Below, in pieces: positions 51,534 to 61,297 of a stretch of DNA of 64,000 bases (the first letter of the stretch is position 1; each line of letters starts with the position of its first letter). The notes under the pieces are model-generated. The model worked only from the letters and a program-made list of their open reading frames with translations. It had not been told where the DNA came from and did no database searches. The position numbers and the translations under genes were made by a program. Source of the stretch: Comamonadaceae bacterium OS-4. GTDB taxonomy: Bacteria; Pseudomonadota; Gammaproteobacteria; Burkholderiales; Burkholderiaceae_C. The DNA is taken from contig AP026970.1 of assembly GCA_027924025.1 (NCBI GenBank), positions 3,246,501-3,310,500 of the forward strand. The letters are read 5' to 3'.

Positions 51534-52708
51534 CGCAGCTTCAGGGTGGAGAGGCCGACCAGGCAGAGCAACATGGTGATGATCCAGAAGCGGACCACGA
51601 CCTGGGTCTCTTTCCAGCCGGACTTTTCAAAGTGGTGGTGGAGCGGCGCCATCTTGAGCAGGCGGCGGCCCTCGCCGAAACGGCGCTTGGTGTATTTGAA
51701 GTAGGTGACTTGCAGCATCACCGACACCGCTTCGGCCACAAAAATGCCACCCATGATGGCCAGCACAATTTCCTGGCGAACAATCACGGCAATCGTGCCC
51801 AAGGCACCGCCCAGCGCCAGCGCCCCGACATCGCCCATGAAGACTTGCGCGGGGTGGGTGTTGAACCACAAAAATGCCAAACCGGCGCCGGCCAATGCCG
51901 AACAGAAGATCAAGAGCTCGCCCGAACCGGGGATGTAGGGGAAGAACAGGTACTTGGAAAACACCGAGCTCCCGGTCACATAGGCAAACACACCCAAGGC
52001 CGAACCCACCATGACCACGGGCATGATGGCCAATCCGTCGAGGCCATCCGTCAGGTTGACCGCATTGCTGGACCCGACGATGACCAAATAGGTCATGACC
52101 ACAAAGCCGAGCACGCCCAAGGGGTAGCTCACCTCCTTGAAGAACGGCAAAAACAAGCCCGCTTTGGGCGGAAGATTGACATCGAAGCCCGAGGCTACCC
52201 AATTGAAAAACAGCTCCAAGACCCGGAGGTTGGAGCTTTCAGAGATGCTGAAGACCAGATAGAGCGCGGCCAACAAGCCGATCAGGCTCTGCCAGAAATA
52301 CTTTTCCCGGGAACGCATGCCTTCCGGGTCTTTGTGCACCACTTTGCGCCAGTCATCAACCCAGCCAATCGCACCGAAACCCAGCGTGACGACCAGCACA
52401 ATCCAGACAAAACGGTTGGAGAGATCCGCCCACAGCAAGGTAGCAATCGCGATGCACAGCAAAATCAACACCCCGCCCATGGTGGGCGTTCCGCTTTTGG
52501 CGAGGTGGGTTTCCATGCCATAGCCGCGAATCGGCTGGCCGATCTTCAGGGCGCGCAAACGGCGGATCACCACAGGCCCGGCCACCAGGCCGATAAGCAA
52601 TGCGGTGAGCGCAGCCATGACGGCCCGGAACGTCAGGTACTGAAACACCCGGAAGAACCCGAGCTCCGGGGACAAACCTTGCAGCCATTGGGCCAGGCTC
52701 AGCAACAT
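51530..52708 (-). CDS. mraY: Phospho-N-acetylmuramoyl-pentapeptide transferase MraY
   Basis: MraY (392 residues) makes lipid I from UDP-MurNAc-pentapeptide and undecaprenyl phosphate. Ten membrane segments are predicted. Family motifs in order include [60 protein letters not shown] (catalytic Asp in NLTDGLDGL), [15 protein letters not shown] and the loop [20 protein letters not shown]. It is 18 bases after murF. Confidence 0.97.
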   Translation of the reverse strand: MLLSLAQWLQGLSPELGFFRVFQYLTFRAVMAALTALLIGLVAGPVVIRRLRALKIGQPIRGYGMETHLAKSGTPTMGGVLILLCIAIATLLWADLSNRFVWIVLVVTLGFGAIGWVDDWRKVVHKDPEGMRSREKYFWQSLIGLLAALYLVFSISESSNLRVLELFFNWVASGFDVNLPPKAGLFLPFFKEVSYPLGVLGFVVMTYLVIVGSSNAVNLTDGLDGLAIMPVVMVGSALGVFAYVTGSSVFSKYLFFPYIPGSGELLIFCSALAGAGLAFLWFNTHPAQVFMGDVGALALGGALGTIAVIVRQEIVLAIMGGIFVAEAVSVMLQVTYFKYTKRRFGEGRRLLKMAPLHHHFEKSGWKETQVVVRFWIITMLLCLVGLSTLKLR

Positions 52709-52726
52709 GTAAATTCTCCCAACAAA

Positions 52727-54142
52727 TCAAGCGGCATCGGATACCACCTCCGGCGCGGATGGGGCCGACAAAGCCTCCACCACACGCTCCATACGCATGA
52801 AGCGCGAGCCTTTGACCAATACGCTGGCCACGTCCGGCACCAATGCGTGCGCGGCTTGGAGCAAACCTTCCACGGTCGCGAAATGGCGCGCAGAGGGCAG
52901 CTCTTGCACCGCAAAGGCACTGGCCTCGCCCAAAGCCAGTACATGCTCTATGCCTGCAGCCCGCGCATAGCGGCCAGCCTCAGCATGAAAAGCCGGGCCT
53001 TGCTCACCGACCTCGCCCATATCGCCGATCACCAGCAAACGGGGGCCGGGCAAATCGGCCAGCACATCAATAGCGGCCCGCATGGAATCGGGGTTGGCGT
53101 TGTAGGTATCGTCGACCAAGGTGAAATCGCTGGCACCATGCCGGACCTGCAGGGCGCGGCAGCGGCCTTTGACGGGCAAAAACGCCTCCAAGCCTTGTTG
53201 AACCGACACGACCGGCACGCCGGCGGACAACGCACAGGCTGCGGCAGCCAGCGAGTTCTTCACGTTGTGACGGCCGGCTATCGCCAAGCGGAACTGCAGC
53301 ATGCCTTGCGGGCTGTGGGCCTGTACCTGCCAAGCGCCGCCCTGCCAATTGGCATGTTGCAACACCACCTCCGCGCCGGTGGACGCGGCAGAAAAGCCGG
53401 TGACGGAGCGGCCCGCGGCCAGCGCACGCCAGAGGGGAGCAAATTCGTCATCTGCAGGAAACACGGCAACGCCGTCGGCCGGCAAGGCGGACAGCACACT
53501 GCCGTTCTCGCGCGCTACCGCCTCAATGGTGTGCATGAACTCCAGGTGCTCCCGCTGCGCGTTGTTGACGAGCGCCACCGTCGGGCGAGCCATGGCCGCA
53601 AGGCCTGCGATCTCGCCGGGATGGTTCATGCCCAACTCGACCACGGCAATGCGGTGGGCGGCGCGCAAGCGCATCAGGGTCAGGGGCACCCCGATGTCGT
53701 TATTGAAATTGCCCACCGTGGCCAATGCCGCGCCGCCCGGCGCATAGGCATGCAAGATGCTCGCGACCATCTGGGTCACAGTGGTTTTCCCGTTACTGCC
53801 GGTGACTGCGATCAGGGGAATCTGAAACTGCGCGCGCCATGCAGCAGCGAGTGCGCCCAATGCCTGCTTGCTGTCAGACACTTCGAGTCGCGGAAGCCCC
53901 ACGGGGTAGGCCGACGCGGGTAGACCGGCATGGCACAACACGGCGGCTGCACCTTTGGCCTGCGCCTCGTGCAACATCGCGTTGGCGTCAAAACGCTCGC
54001 CCTTGAGCGCGACGAACAAATCGCCCGGCTCAATGGTGCGGGTATCGGTATGGACCCGGGCAATGCCAGCAGTTCCGTCGCCTACCAAGTGGGCACCAGG
54101 CAACAAGCGCGCGGCATCCGCCAGCGTCATGAACAGGCTCAT
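52727..54142 (-). CDS. murF: UDP-N-acetylmuramoyl-tripeptide--D-alanyl-D-alanine ligase MurF
   Basis: MurF (471 residues) adds D-Ala-D-Ala to the tripeptide. The start MSLFMTLADAARLLPGAHLV overlaps the murE stop (ATGA). The N-terminal domain has DTRTIEPGDLFVALKGERFD. The ATP loop is IAVTGSNGKTTVTQMVASIL; VELGMNHPGEIAGLAAMARP, VDDTYNANPDSMRAAIDVLA, and LVIGDMGEVGEQGPAFHAEA are conserved. A longer frame upstream is antisense-derived and rejected. Confidence 0.96.
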   Translation of the reverse strand: MSLFMTLADAARLLPGAHLVGDGTAGIARVHTDTRTIEPGDLFVALKGERFDANAMLHEAQAKGAAAVLCHAGLPASAYPVGLPRLEVSDSKQALGALAAAWRAQFQIPLIAVTGSNGKTTVTQMVASILHAYAPGGAALATVGNFNNDIGVPLTLMRLRAAHRIAVVELGMNHPGEIAGLAAMARPTVALVNNAQREHLEFMHTIEAVARENGSVLSALPADGVAVFPADDEFAPLWRALAAGRSVTGFSAASTGAEVVLQHANWQGGAWQVQAHSPQGMLQFRLAIAGRHNVKNSLAAAACALSAGVPVVSVQQGLEAFLPVKGRCRALQVRHGASDFTLVDDTYNANPDSMRAAIDVLADLPGPRLLVIGDMGEVGEQGPAFHAEAGRYARAAGIEHVLALGEASAFAVQELPSARHFATVEGLLQAAHALVPDVASVLVKGSRFMRMERVVEALSAPSAPEVVSDAA

Positions 54143-55638
54143 GCAACAACTCCGTGGGTGGGCTGGCGCTGTGACAGCGCCGCTTTGGCGTGCGCCAGGT
54201 CGGAAAACGGCGTCTTGATGCCGGCCACTTCTTGGGTCTCTTCGTGGCCTTTGCCGGCGAGCAAGACCACGTCTTGCGCAGCGGCCTCGGCAATCACTTG
54301 GGCGATGGCTGCGCCGCGGTCCACTTGCACGTCGACGTGCGGGCACTCCACCATGCCCAAAAGAATTTGCGCCACGATGGACTCGGGCCTTTCGCTGCGG
54401 GGGTTGTCGCTCGTCACTACCACACGGTCCGACTGCGCAGCGGCCACCGCGCCCATCAAGGGGCGCTTGGTGGCATCGCGGTCGCCACCGCAGCCGAACA
54501 CACACCACAAGCGCCCGCCGCGGCTGCGCGCCACGGGCTGCAAAGCGCGCAGCGCCTGCTCCAAAGCGTCCGGGGTGTGGGCGTAGTCCACCGCGACCAA
54601 GGGCGCAGCATCACCACCCACGCACTCCATGCGACCCGGAACAGACAGTAATGCGGAACATGCGGCAACCGCTTCCGACAATGCAACGCCTTGCGCACGC
54701 AAAGTAGCCAGCACACCCAGCAAGTTGGACACGTTGTAGCTGCCAATGACCTGCGACTGCATGCGAATGACTTGCGCGCCTTCCACCACATCAAATGCGA
54801 GGCCTTTCGCAGTGTGGGACACACCACGCGCCTGCAATCGGGCCGGCCGGTTCACACCAACGGTCCACAGGTCCAAGCCAGTGCCTGCCAACTCGGCGGC
54901 CAGCTCCTGGCCTTTGTCATCATCCACATTGATCACCGCGGCCCGCAAACCCTCCCAGGCAAACAGCGAGCGCTTAGCTGCCCAGTAGGCCGCCATGCTG
55001 CCGTGGTAGTCCAAGTGGTCTTGGGTGAAGTTGGTGAAGATGGCGGTATGAATCACGGTGCCCGTCATCCGCATTTCTTCAATGCCGATGGAGGAGGCCT
55101 CGATAGCACAGGCTTTGAGCCCTTGCTCCACAAAGCTGCGCAGTGTCTTTTGCAACAGCACCGGATCCGGTGTGGTGAAACCGGTTGCGGTCAGCGCAGG
55201 CGGGCGGCCGACCCCCAAGGTGCCGATCACGCCGCAGGCTTTGGCTTGTGCGCCTTGAACTTGACCTAAGGCTTGCGCCAGCCACCAAGCCGTACTGGTT
55301 TTGCCATTGGTACCCGTCACTGCCAACAGCGCCAACTCGCGGGACGGCGCACCATAAAACTCGGCGGCGATCGGGCCGGAGTCGGCTTTCAGGTTGGCGT
55401 ATGGCACCACTTTTTCAGCATCAAAACCAAAAGCATCGGCCCCGTCTTGGTCGACCACGCAGGCCAAGGCGCCCTGCTTCAGCGCCGCAGACACAAAGCG
55501 GCGCGGATCAGTCGCCACACCAGGCCAGGCAATGAAGGCATCTGTTGCAGTGAGGGTACGGCTGTCGGTCGTCAGCCCTTGCACGCCACGCGCGCGCAAC
55601 CAGGCAACCACGGCGGAGGGATGGGTGAAAGCTGTCAT
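54139..55638 (-). CDS. murE: UDP-N-acetylmuramoyl-L-alanyl-D-glutamate--2,6-diaminopimelate ligase MurE
   Basis: MurE (499 residues) adds meso-diaminopimelate. GLTTDSRTLTATDAFIAWPG marks the UDP-sugar domain, VTGTNGKTSTAWWLAQAL the ATP loop, TNFTQDHLDYHGSMAAYWAA the central domain, and VDYAHTPDALEQALRALQPV with TSDNPRSERPESIVAQIL the C-terminal part. The DNPR motif, which recognises diaminopimelate, shows a Gram-negative type wall. The start overlaps the ftsI stop by one base (TGATG). Confidence 0.97.
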   Translation of the reverse strand: MTAFTHPSAVVAWLRARGVQGLTTDSRTLTATDAFIAWPGVATDPRRFVSAALKQGALACVVDQDGADAFGFDAEKVVPYANLKADSGPIAAEFYGAPSRELALLAVTGTNGKTSTAWWLAQALGQVQGAQAKACGVIGTLGVGRPPALTATGFTTPDPVLLQKTLRSFVEQGLKACAIEASSIGIEEMRMTGTVIHTAIFTNFTQDHLDYHGSMAAYWAAKRSLFAWEGLRAAVINVDDDKGQELAAELAGTGLDLWTVGVNRPARLQARGVSHTAKGLAFDVVEGAQVIRMQSQVIGSYNVSNLLGVLATLRAQGVALSEAVAACSALLSVPGRMECVGGDAAPLVAVDYAHTPDALEQALRALQPVARSRGGRLWCVFGCGGDRDATKRPLMGAVAAAQSDRVVVTSDNPRSERPESIVAQILLGMVECPHVDVQVDRGAAIAQVIAEAAAQDVVLLAGKGHEETQEVAGIKTPFSDLAHAKAALSQRQPTHGVVA

Positions 55639-57383
55639 CAGAAGCTCTCCTCGACCGCCGAGGCTTGGATATGCGGCTGCACGGCAATATCGGGCTGAAC
55701 GCCCAACATCCGCAGCGTTTGTTGCACCGTTTCACTGAACACCGGCGCAGCGACTTCACCGCCGTAATACTTGCCGGCGCTGGGTTCATCGAGCATCACA
55801 CCGACAATTATCCGGGGCTCTTCGATCGGGGCCATACCCACGAACCAGCTTCTGTATTTGCGGTTGCCGTCAGAGCCATAGCCTTTGCCGATCTGCTTGT
55901 AGGCCGTACCGGATTTGCCGCCCACCGAGTAGCCAATCGTCTGGGCTTTGGGGGCGGTCCCACCGGGGCCGGCCGCCATCTTCAACATGTGCCGGATCCG
56001 GGCGGCTGTTTGCTCGGAAAACACCTGTACGCCCACCGCAGGCGTACTGGTTTTCAGCAAGGTGGCGGGAATGATTTGTCCGCCGTGTGAAAAGACGGTG
56101 TATGAGCGCACCATTTGAAACAGGGACGCAGACATGCCGTAGCCGTACGAGACGGTGGCTTGCTCGATGGGGCGCCACGATTTGTAAGGGCGCAAGCGAC
56201 CGGACACAACACCGGGAAACTCGACTTGGGGCTTCTGGCCAAAGCCGGCTTGCGAGAAGGTTTGCCACATTTCGCTCGCAGGCATTTGCATGGCCAGCTT
56301 GGTGGTTCCCACGTTGCTGGAGACCTGGATGACTTGCTCGACCGTCAACATCCCGTGGGGATGAGAGTCGCGGATCGTCGCGCCCGTGATGGTGACAGAG
56401 CCGGGGGCCGTGTCGATCATCGTGGTCGGCTTCACACGACCGGTTTCGAGCGCCAAGCCCACCGTGAACGGCTTCATGACCGAGCCGGGCTCAAAGGTGT
56501 CGGTCAAAGCGCGATTACGCAGCTGTTCACCGGTCAGGTTCTTGCGCTTGTCGGGCGTGTAGCTGGGGTAATTGGCCAAGGCCAGCACCTCGCCAGTGAT
56601 GGCGTCCAACACCACCACGCTACCAGCTTTGGCTTTGTGGGTTGTCACCGCATCCCGCAGCTTCTGGTATGCAAAAAACTGCACCTTGCTGTCGATGCTG
56701 AGCTGCAAGTCGCGCCCAGGCACCGGCGGTACAACCTCTCCGACGTTCTCAACCGCCCGGCCCAATCGGTCCTTGATCACATGACGCATGCCGGCACGAC
56801 CGAGCAGCTCTTTGTTGAACATCAGCTCAACGCCCTCTTGACCGTTGTCTTCTACATTCGTAAAGCCGACGATGTGGGCTGCGGCCTCGCCTTCCGGATA
56901 CTGGCGCTTGTACTCTTTGCGCTGATAGATGCCCTTGATGTTGAGCTCGGCTATTTTTTTGGCGATATCCGCATCGACCTGCCGCTTGATCCAGACAAAG
57001 GTTTTGTCTTCGTCAGCCAGTTTTTTGGACAGCTCCACCACGGGCATATCCAATAACTTGGCCAGCTGCGAGAGCTGGCCTTTTTCGAGATCGACATCCT
57101 CAGGGATAGCCCAGATACTGGGCGCGGGTACGCTGGACCCCAGGATCAATCCATTGCGGTCCAGAATCCGGCCGCGATCCGCGGGCAGATCGATCGTCCG
57201 GGCAAAGCGCACTTCGCCTTGCTTGATAAAAAAATCATTGGCATACACCTGGATGTAAGCCGCCCGGGCCACCAACCCGGTAAAGCCCAACGCAATGGCG
57301 CCCACCACAAACTTGCTGCGCCACACAGGGGTGCGGCTGGCCAGCAAGGGGCTGGAGGTGTACTGGATGCCCCGGCGTGTCAC
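55638..57383 (-). CDS. ftsI: Division-specific transpeptidase FtsI (PBP3)
   Basis: FtsI (581 residues) cross-links septal peptidoglycan. An N-terminal membrane helix lies at about residues 24-45 (SKFVVGAIALGFTGLVARAA). The pedestal domain begins RTIDLPADRGRILDRNGLIL. The transpeptidase domain has SxxK as S301-K304 in FEPGSVMKPF, SSN in VIQVSSNVGTT, and KSG in VGGKSGTAYKQ. It overlaps ftsL by four bases and murE by one base. Confidence 0.97.
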   Translation of the reverse strand: MTRRGIQYTSSPLLASRTPVWRSKFVVGAIALGFTGLVARAAYIQVYANDFFIKQGEVRFARTIDLPADRGRILDRNGLILGSSVPAPSIWAIPEDVDLEKGQLSQLAKLLDMPVVELSKKLADEDKTFVWIKRQVDADIAKKIAELNIKGIYQRKEYKRQYPEGEAAAHIVGFTNVEDNGQEGVELMFNKELLGRAGMRHVIKDRLGRAVENVGEVVPPVPGRDLQLSIDSKVQFFAYQKLRDAVTTHKAKAGSVVVLDAITGEVLALANYPSYTPDKRKNLTGEQLRNRALTDTFEPGSVMKPFTVGLALETGRVKPTTMIDTAPGSVTITGATIRDSHPHGMLTVEQVIQVSSNVGTTKLAMQMPASEMWQTFSQAGFGQKPQVEFPGVVSGRLRPYKSWRPIEQATVSYGYGMSASLFQMVRSYTVFSHGGQIIPATLLKTSTPAVGVQVFSEQTAARIRHMLKMAAGPGGTAPKAQTIGYSVGGKSGTAYKQIGKGYGSDGNRKYRSWFVGMAPIEEPRIIVGVMLDEPSAGKYYGGEVAAPVFSETVQQTLRMLGVQPDIAVQPHIQASAVEESF

Positions 57384-57697
57384 TCGGCGCCTTTCGTCGG
57401 CACAGAGACTTCAGCAGCGGCTTTGGACGCCGGTGCGGTGTAGGTCACATAGCTGGTGATGGCAGGTGTCACCTGGCGCATCTGGAGTTTGTCGCGTGCG
57501 AGCTGCTGCACACGGGCAGAGGTGGCCTGCTCGCGCTTGGCAACCTGCAAACGCCCGAATTCCGTTTCAAGGCGACGCGAATCAGCACGCGCCTTGTCCA
57601 GCTCAGTAAACAGGCGGCGGGACTCATATTGCACCCCGACCAGGTACAGGGCGCTGATCACGACTGCCAACAACAGCACGAGGTTGATGCGGATCAT
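57380..57697 (-). CDS. ftsL: Cell division protein FtsL
   Basis: FtsL (105 residues) is a small bitopic protein that forms a complex with FtsB and FtsQ. One membrane helix spans about residues 4-23 ([20 protein letters not shown]). A coiled-coil region follows ([20 protein letters not shown], about 27-60), then a Pro/Val-rich C-terminal tail. The position between rsmH and ftsI, with four-base overlaps on both sides, makes the assignment firm although the sequence is poorly conserved. Confidence 0.92.
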   Translation of the reverse strand: MIRINLVLLLAVVISALYLVGVQYESRRLFTELDKARADSRRLETEFGRLQVAKREQATSARVQQLARDKLQMRQVTPAITSYVTYTAPASKAAAEVSVPTKGAE

Positions 57698-58629
57698 GCC
57701 GGCATCCTCTGTGCCACGCGCAAGATGGCGCTGCGGGAGCGAGGATTTGCAGCAACTTCCTCGGCAGACGGTTTGATACGCCCAAGCGCCTTAAGTTTCA
57801 TGACCTTGGGTGCGGCAAAAGGGGCACGCCGGTCGTATTCATCTTTCGAGTGCTTGGCAATAAATTGCTTGACGATCCGGTCTTCCAGCGAATGAAAGCT
57901 GATCACCGCCACCCGCCCTCCAGGCTCCAGCACCTCGAGGCTGGCCTCTAGCGCTTGTTGCAACTCCTCAAGCTCGGCGTTGATGAAAATCCGAAAAGCC
58001 TGAAATGTGCGCGTTGCAGGGTTCTGGCCCGGCTCGCGGGTTTTGACCGTGTCAGCCACGAGTTGGGCCAGCTCGGAGGTGGTTGAAATTGCCCCCCGTT
58101 CCTGTCGGCGAGCAACAATCGCCTTTGCAATTGCCCCAGCAAACCGTTCTTCACCGTATTCACGTATCACCTCCGTGATTTGATTGATCTCGGCCGTCTC
58201 CAGCCACTGGGCAACACTCTCTCCGCGCGTGGTGTCCATGCGCATATCCAAAGGACCCTCGAAGCGGAAGCTGAAGCCCCGCTCCGGGCTGTCAATCTGG
58301 GGGGAGCTGACCCCCAGATCCATCAGAATTCCGCCCACGCTACCGGCCGCCAAAACGCCAAGATTGGAGAATCCTTCGTGACGGATGGAGAAGCGGGCGT
58401 CGTCGATCAGGGCTGCTTGCGCCACCGCCTCCGGGTCCCGATCGAACGCGATCAAGCGCCCATCAGCATCCAGGCGCGACAAAATGAGCCGGGAATGCCC
58501 CCCACGACCGAACGTGGCGTCGACATAGGTCGCTTGGGCCGCTGCGGCAAATGGAGTGCCGCCGTCACTGAACAAGGCATCAACCGCTTCGTTCAACAAC
58601 ACGGTGGTATGAATCCGGGGAGCTTCCAC
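57694..58629 (-). CDS. rsmH: 16S rRNA (cytosine(1402)-N(4))-methyltransferase RsmH
   Basis: RsmH (MraW, 311 residues) N4-methylates C1402 of 16S rRNA. It starts with [13 protein letters not shown]; the SAM pocket is [20 protein letters not shown], followed by [37 protein letters not shown], and the C-terminal [20 protein letters not shown]. It is the second gene of the dcw cluster, nine bases after mraZ. Confidence 0.97.
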   Translation of the reverse strand: MEAPRIHTTVLLNEAVDALFSDGGTPFAAAAQATYVDATFGRGGHSRLILSRLDADGRLIAFDRDPEAVAQAALIDDARFSIRHEGFSNLGVLAAGSVGGILMDLGVSSPQIDSPERGFSFRFEGPLDMRMDTTRGESVAQWLETAEINQITEVIREYGEERFAGAIAKAIVARRQERGAISTTSELAQLVADTVKTREPGQNPATRTFQAFRIFINAELEELQQALEASLEVLEPGGRVAVISFHSLEDRIVKQFIAKHSKDEYDRRAPFAAPKVMKLKALGRIKPSAEEVAANPRSRSAILRVAQRMPA

Positions 58630-58638
58630 CGTCAGGCC

Positions 58639-59067
58639 TTAAAAAGAAAAGTCCTTGAAGACGTCGGGCATATCACCCTGCATCGCCTTGGCCTCTTGTT
58701 CGTCGTAGGTCGCTTTGTCCCACAACTCAAAATGATTGCCCATGCCAAGCAGCATGGTGTCTTTGGCAATACCTGCAGACTCCCGGAGTTCCGGCGAGAT
58801 CAGCACCCGGCCGGTGCCGTCCATCTCAACATCCATGGCATTGCCCAAAAAAATCCGCTTCCACCACTGCGCCGACATCGGTAGCGCAGCAATGCGCTCC
58901 CTGAACTTTTCCCACTCCGGACGCGGGAACACCATCAGGCAGCCATGGGGGTGTTTGGTGATCGTGAGTTGTCCAGCAGCCGTCGCACTCAAGACGTCAC
59001 GATGCCGTGTCGGCACCGACAGGCGACCTTTGGCATCAAGACTGAGAGACGAAGCCCCTTGGAACAC
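58639..59067 (-). CDS. mraZ: Transcriptional regulator MraZ
   Basis: MraZ (142 residues, GTG start) contains two AbrB-like swapped-hairpin domains: [20 protein letters not shown] and, later, [20 protein letters not shown], each with the DxxGR core. In E. coli MraZ binds repeats upstream of its own operon and represses it. Four matching repeats lie at 59115-59149. The GTG at 59067 gives the standard family start and length; an ATG 11 codons upstream would add non-conserved residues. Confidence 0.95.
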   Translation of the reverse strand: MFQGASSLSLDAKGRLSVPTRHRDVLSATAAGQLTITKHPHGCLMVFPRPEWEKFRERIAALPMSAQWWKRIFLGNAMDVEMDGTGRVLISPELRESAGIAKDTMLLGMGNHFELWDKATYDEQEAKAMQGDMPDVFKDFSF

Positions 59068-59114
59068 GTAAAACCACCTTTGTACTGAGACAGCACTCAA
59101 ACAGCAATTTCATG

Positions 59115-59149
59115 GCACTTTTCACCACTAAATTGCACTTTTTTGCACT
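59115..59149 (-). promoter_or_regulatory. MraZ-type operator: four 5-bp repeats at 10-bp spacing
   Basis: On the minus strand AGTGC, AGTGC, AGTGG and AGTGC recur at exactly 10-bp intervals (plus-strand GCACT/CCACT/GCACT/GCACT at 59115, 59125, 59135 and 59145). The separating five bases are A/T-rich (AAAAA, AATTT, TGAAA). Mollicute MraZ boxes (AAAGTG...) and E. coli TGGGA repeats have the same 10-bp phasing. The first repeat overlaps the -10 of the promoter at 59147. Confidence 0.72.
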
Positions 59150-59174
59150 GTATCAGCAAACGGCTTATTCGCAA
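59147..59174 (-). promoter_or_regulatory. Sigma-70 promoter of the mraZ-dcw cluster
   Basis: On the minus strand -35 TTGCGA (59169-59174) and -10 TACAGT (59147-59152) are separated by 16 bases. The -10 shares bases with the first MraZ-type repeat, so MraZ binding would block RNA polymerase. The transcript would have a leader of about 70 bases carrying the repeats before the GTG at 59067. No strong terminator for hslU is seen in the remaining upstream DNA to 59326. Confidence 0.6.
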
Positions 59175-59326
59175 GATGCCCTGCGCGAATTTTTTCCAAT
59201 GAAATCAAGGACTTAGAAGCGTTTCTAAAGGCGGCGGCGCCTTAAAAACCGTTCTAAATTAAGCACTTAGCAGATGCTCTGAAAGTGATGCTTGAAGGGC
59301 CTACCGTTTATCCGCTTTTTCACAGA

Positions 59327-60661
59327 TCACAGAATAAATCGGGACAAATCTTCGTCCTGACTCAGCGCTCCGAGGCGCTCGTCCACATAGCGGGCGTCGA
59401 TCTGGATGGTTTGGCCGCCCAGGTCTCCCGCATCGAAACTCACATCATCCAGCAAGCGCTCCATCACCGTCGCCAAGCGGCGAGCCCCGATGTTTTCGGT
59501 TCGCTCGTTCACATCGAAAGCGATCTGCGCAAGCCGGGTAATGCCACCCGCTGTGAACTCCAGCGATACAGACTCGGTGGCCAGCAAAGCCTGGTATTGC
59601 TTGATCAACGATGCATGGGTTTGGGTCAAGATGGCTTCGAAATCTTGAACCGACAAAGACTGCAATTCCACACGGATCGGGAAGCGCCCCTGCAATTCAG
59701 GAATCAGATCGCTCGGCTTGCTCAAATGGAAGGCGCCCGATGCGACGAACAAAATATGGTCCGTCTTCACCATGCCGTACTTGGTGGTGACCGTGGTTCC
59801 TTCGACCAAGGGGAGCAGATCACGCTGAACACCTTGCCTGGAAACCTCGCCTCCATTGCCCTCGCCACGGGAGGTTACCTTGTCAATTTCATCGATAAAC
59901 ACAATGCCGTTTTGCTCCAGGGTTTGGATCGCCTGGGTTTTGATGTGGTCTTCGTTGACCAGCTTGGCAGCCTCTTCCTCGGCCAGTAATTTGGCGGCCT
60001 CCGCAATCCGCAATTTGCGGGTTTGCTTCTTGCCTTGGCCCATCTGACCAAAGAGCCCGCGAAGCTGCTCGGTCATCTCTTCCATGCCCGCAGGCCCCAT
60101 GACTTCCAAGCTGGGCGCTGGCATGGCGAGGTCCAACTCGATTTCACGGTCATCCAGCTGTCCTTCCCGCAGCTTTTTGCGAAACGCTTGGCGCGTGGCA
60201 CTCTCGGGGACGTCGGCTGCCGGCGTGGCACTGGCATCGAACCGGGGAGGGGGCACCAAGATATCCAAAATGCGCTCTTCGGCAGCGTCTTCAGCCCGGC
60301 GGGCAAGCTTGCGCTTTTCTTGCTCCCGAACCTGCTTTACGGCGATTTCTGCCAGATCGCGAATGATGGCATCCACGTCTTTGCCGACATAACCAACCTC
60401 GGTGAACTTGGTTGCCTCTACTTTGATAAACGGCGCATCGGCGAGTTTCGCGAGGCGTCGCGCAATCTCCGTTTTACCAACGCCTGTAGGGCCAATCATC
60501 AGAATATTCTTGGGCGTAATTTCATGACGCAAATCGCCCTCGACCATCTGCCGGCGCCAGCGATTGCGCAGTGCGATCGCAACCGCACGCTTGGCCTGCG
60601 CCTGGCCCACAATGTGTTTGTCTAACTCGGCAACGATGTCGCGGGGTGTGAGCGTCTGCAT
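59327..60661 (-). CDS. hslU: ATP-dependent protease ATPase subunit HslU
   Basis: HslU (444 residues) unfolds proteins for HslV. It begins [20 protein letters not shown]; Walker A is [20 protein letters not shown], Walker B is [14 protein letters not shown], the I-domain is at about residues 110-230, and sensor residues are in [20 protein letters not shown]. The pore motif (GYVG) is in [17 protein letters not shown]. It is 23 bases after hslV; the start at 60661 is preferred over a longer frame with no support. Confidence 0.97.
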   Translation of the reverse strand: MQTLTPRDIVAELDKHIVGQAQAKRAVAIALRNRWRRQMVEGDLRHEITPKNILMIGPTGVGKTEIARRLAKLADAPFIKVEATKFTEVGYVGKDVDAIIRDLAEIAVKQVREQEKRKLARRAEDAAEERILDILVPPPRFDASATPAADVPESATRQAFRKKLREGQLDDREIELDLAMPAPSLEVMGPAGMEEMTEQLRGLFGQMGQGKKQTRKLRIAEAAKLLAEEEAAKLVNEDHIKTQAIQTLEQNGIVFIDEIDKVTSRGEGNGGEVSRQGVQRDLLPLVEGTTVTTKYGMVKTDHILFVASGAFHLSKPSDLIPELQGRFPIRVELQSLSVQDFEAILTQTHASLIKQYQALLATESVSLEFTAGGITRLAQIAFDVNERTENIGARRLATVMERLLDDVSFDAGDLGGQTIQIDARYVDERLGALSQDEDLSRFIL

Positions 60662-60684
60662 AAAAAACTTCGAAAAGGCAGGAG

Positions 60685-61230
60685 TTACAAGGTTTCGATG
60701 GTGTGGTGCATATTGGTGTAGATGCACAGCTCACCTGCAATTTCGAGTGAGCGTTTCACAATATCCGCGGCCGGTAAATCAGAGTGGTTGAGCAAGGCAA
60801 CCGCCGCCGCTTGGGCATATGCACCACCGGAGCCGATGGTGACGATCCCGTTTTCGGGCTCCAGCACATCCCCGTTTCCGGTAATGATCAACGACGCATC
60901 TTTGTCTGCCACCGCCAACATCGCCTCCAGCTTGCGCAATACGCGATCGGTGCGCCAGTCTTTGGTCAGCTCAATCGCCGCTCGCACCAAATGACCTTGG
61001 TGTTTTTCCAGCTTGGCTTCAAAGCGCTCAAACAAGGTAAAGGCATCCGCCGTAGCACCCGCAAAGCCGGCCAGTACTTTGCCATGGTAGAGCTTGCGCA
61101 CTTTACGGGCAGTGCCCTTGACCACGATGTTGCCCAAAGTGACCTGTCCGTCACCACCGATTGCGACCTGAACACCCGCAGCTGTTTTGCGCCGCACACT
61201 GATGATGGTCGTTCCGTGAAATTGTTCCAT
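60685..61230 (-). CDS. hslV: ATP-dependent protease subunit HslV
   Basis: HslV (181 residues) is the Thr protease of the HslUV complex. The N-terminus [17 protein letters not shown] is the usual betaproteobacterial form in which a short pro-segment precedes the mature Thr. [55 protein letters not shown] and [16 protein letters not shown] are conserved. No Shine-Dalgarno is visible; the bases before the ATG are C-rich (minus strand CCAACTCCCCCCT), so initiation may be weak or depend on other contacts. Confidence 0.95.
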   Translation of the reverse strand: MEQFHGTTIISVRRKTAAGVQVAIGGDGQVTLGNIVVKGTARKVRKLYHGKVLAGFAGATADAFTLFERFEAKLEKHQGHLVRAAIELTKDWRTDRVLRKLEAMLAVADKDASLIITGNGDVLEPENGIVTIGSGGAYAQAAAVALLNHSDLPAADIVKRSLEIAGELCIYTNMHHTIETL

Positions 61231-61297
61231 AGGGGGGAGTTGGGGATGAAACAAAAGTTTGCAAGCGGGGGGCTGTCCTCCCCGCGCGAACCAAAAT

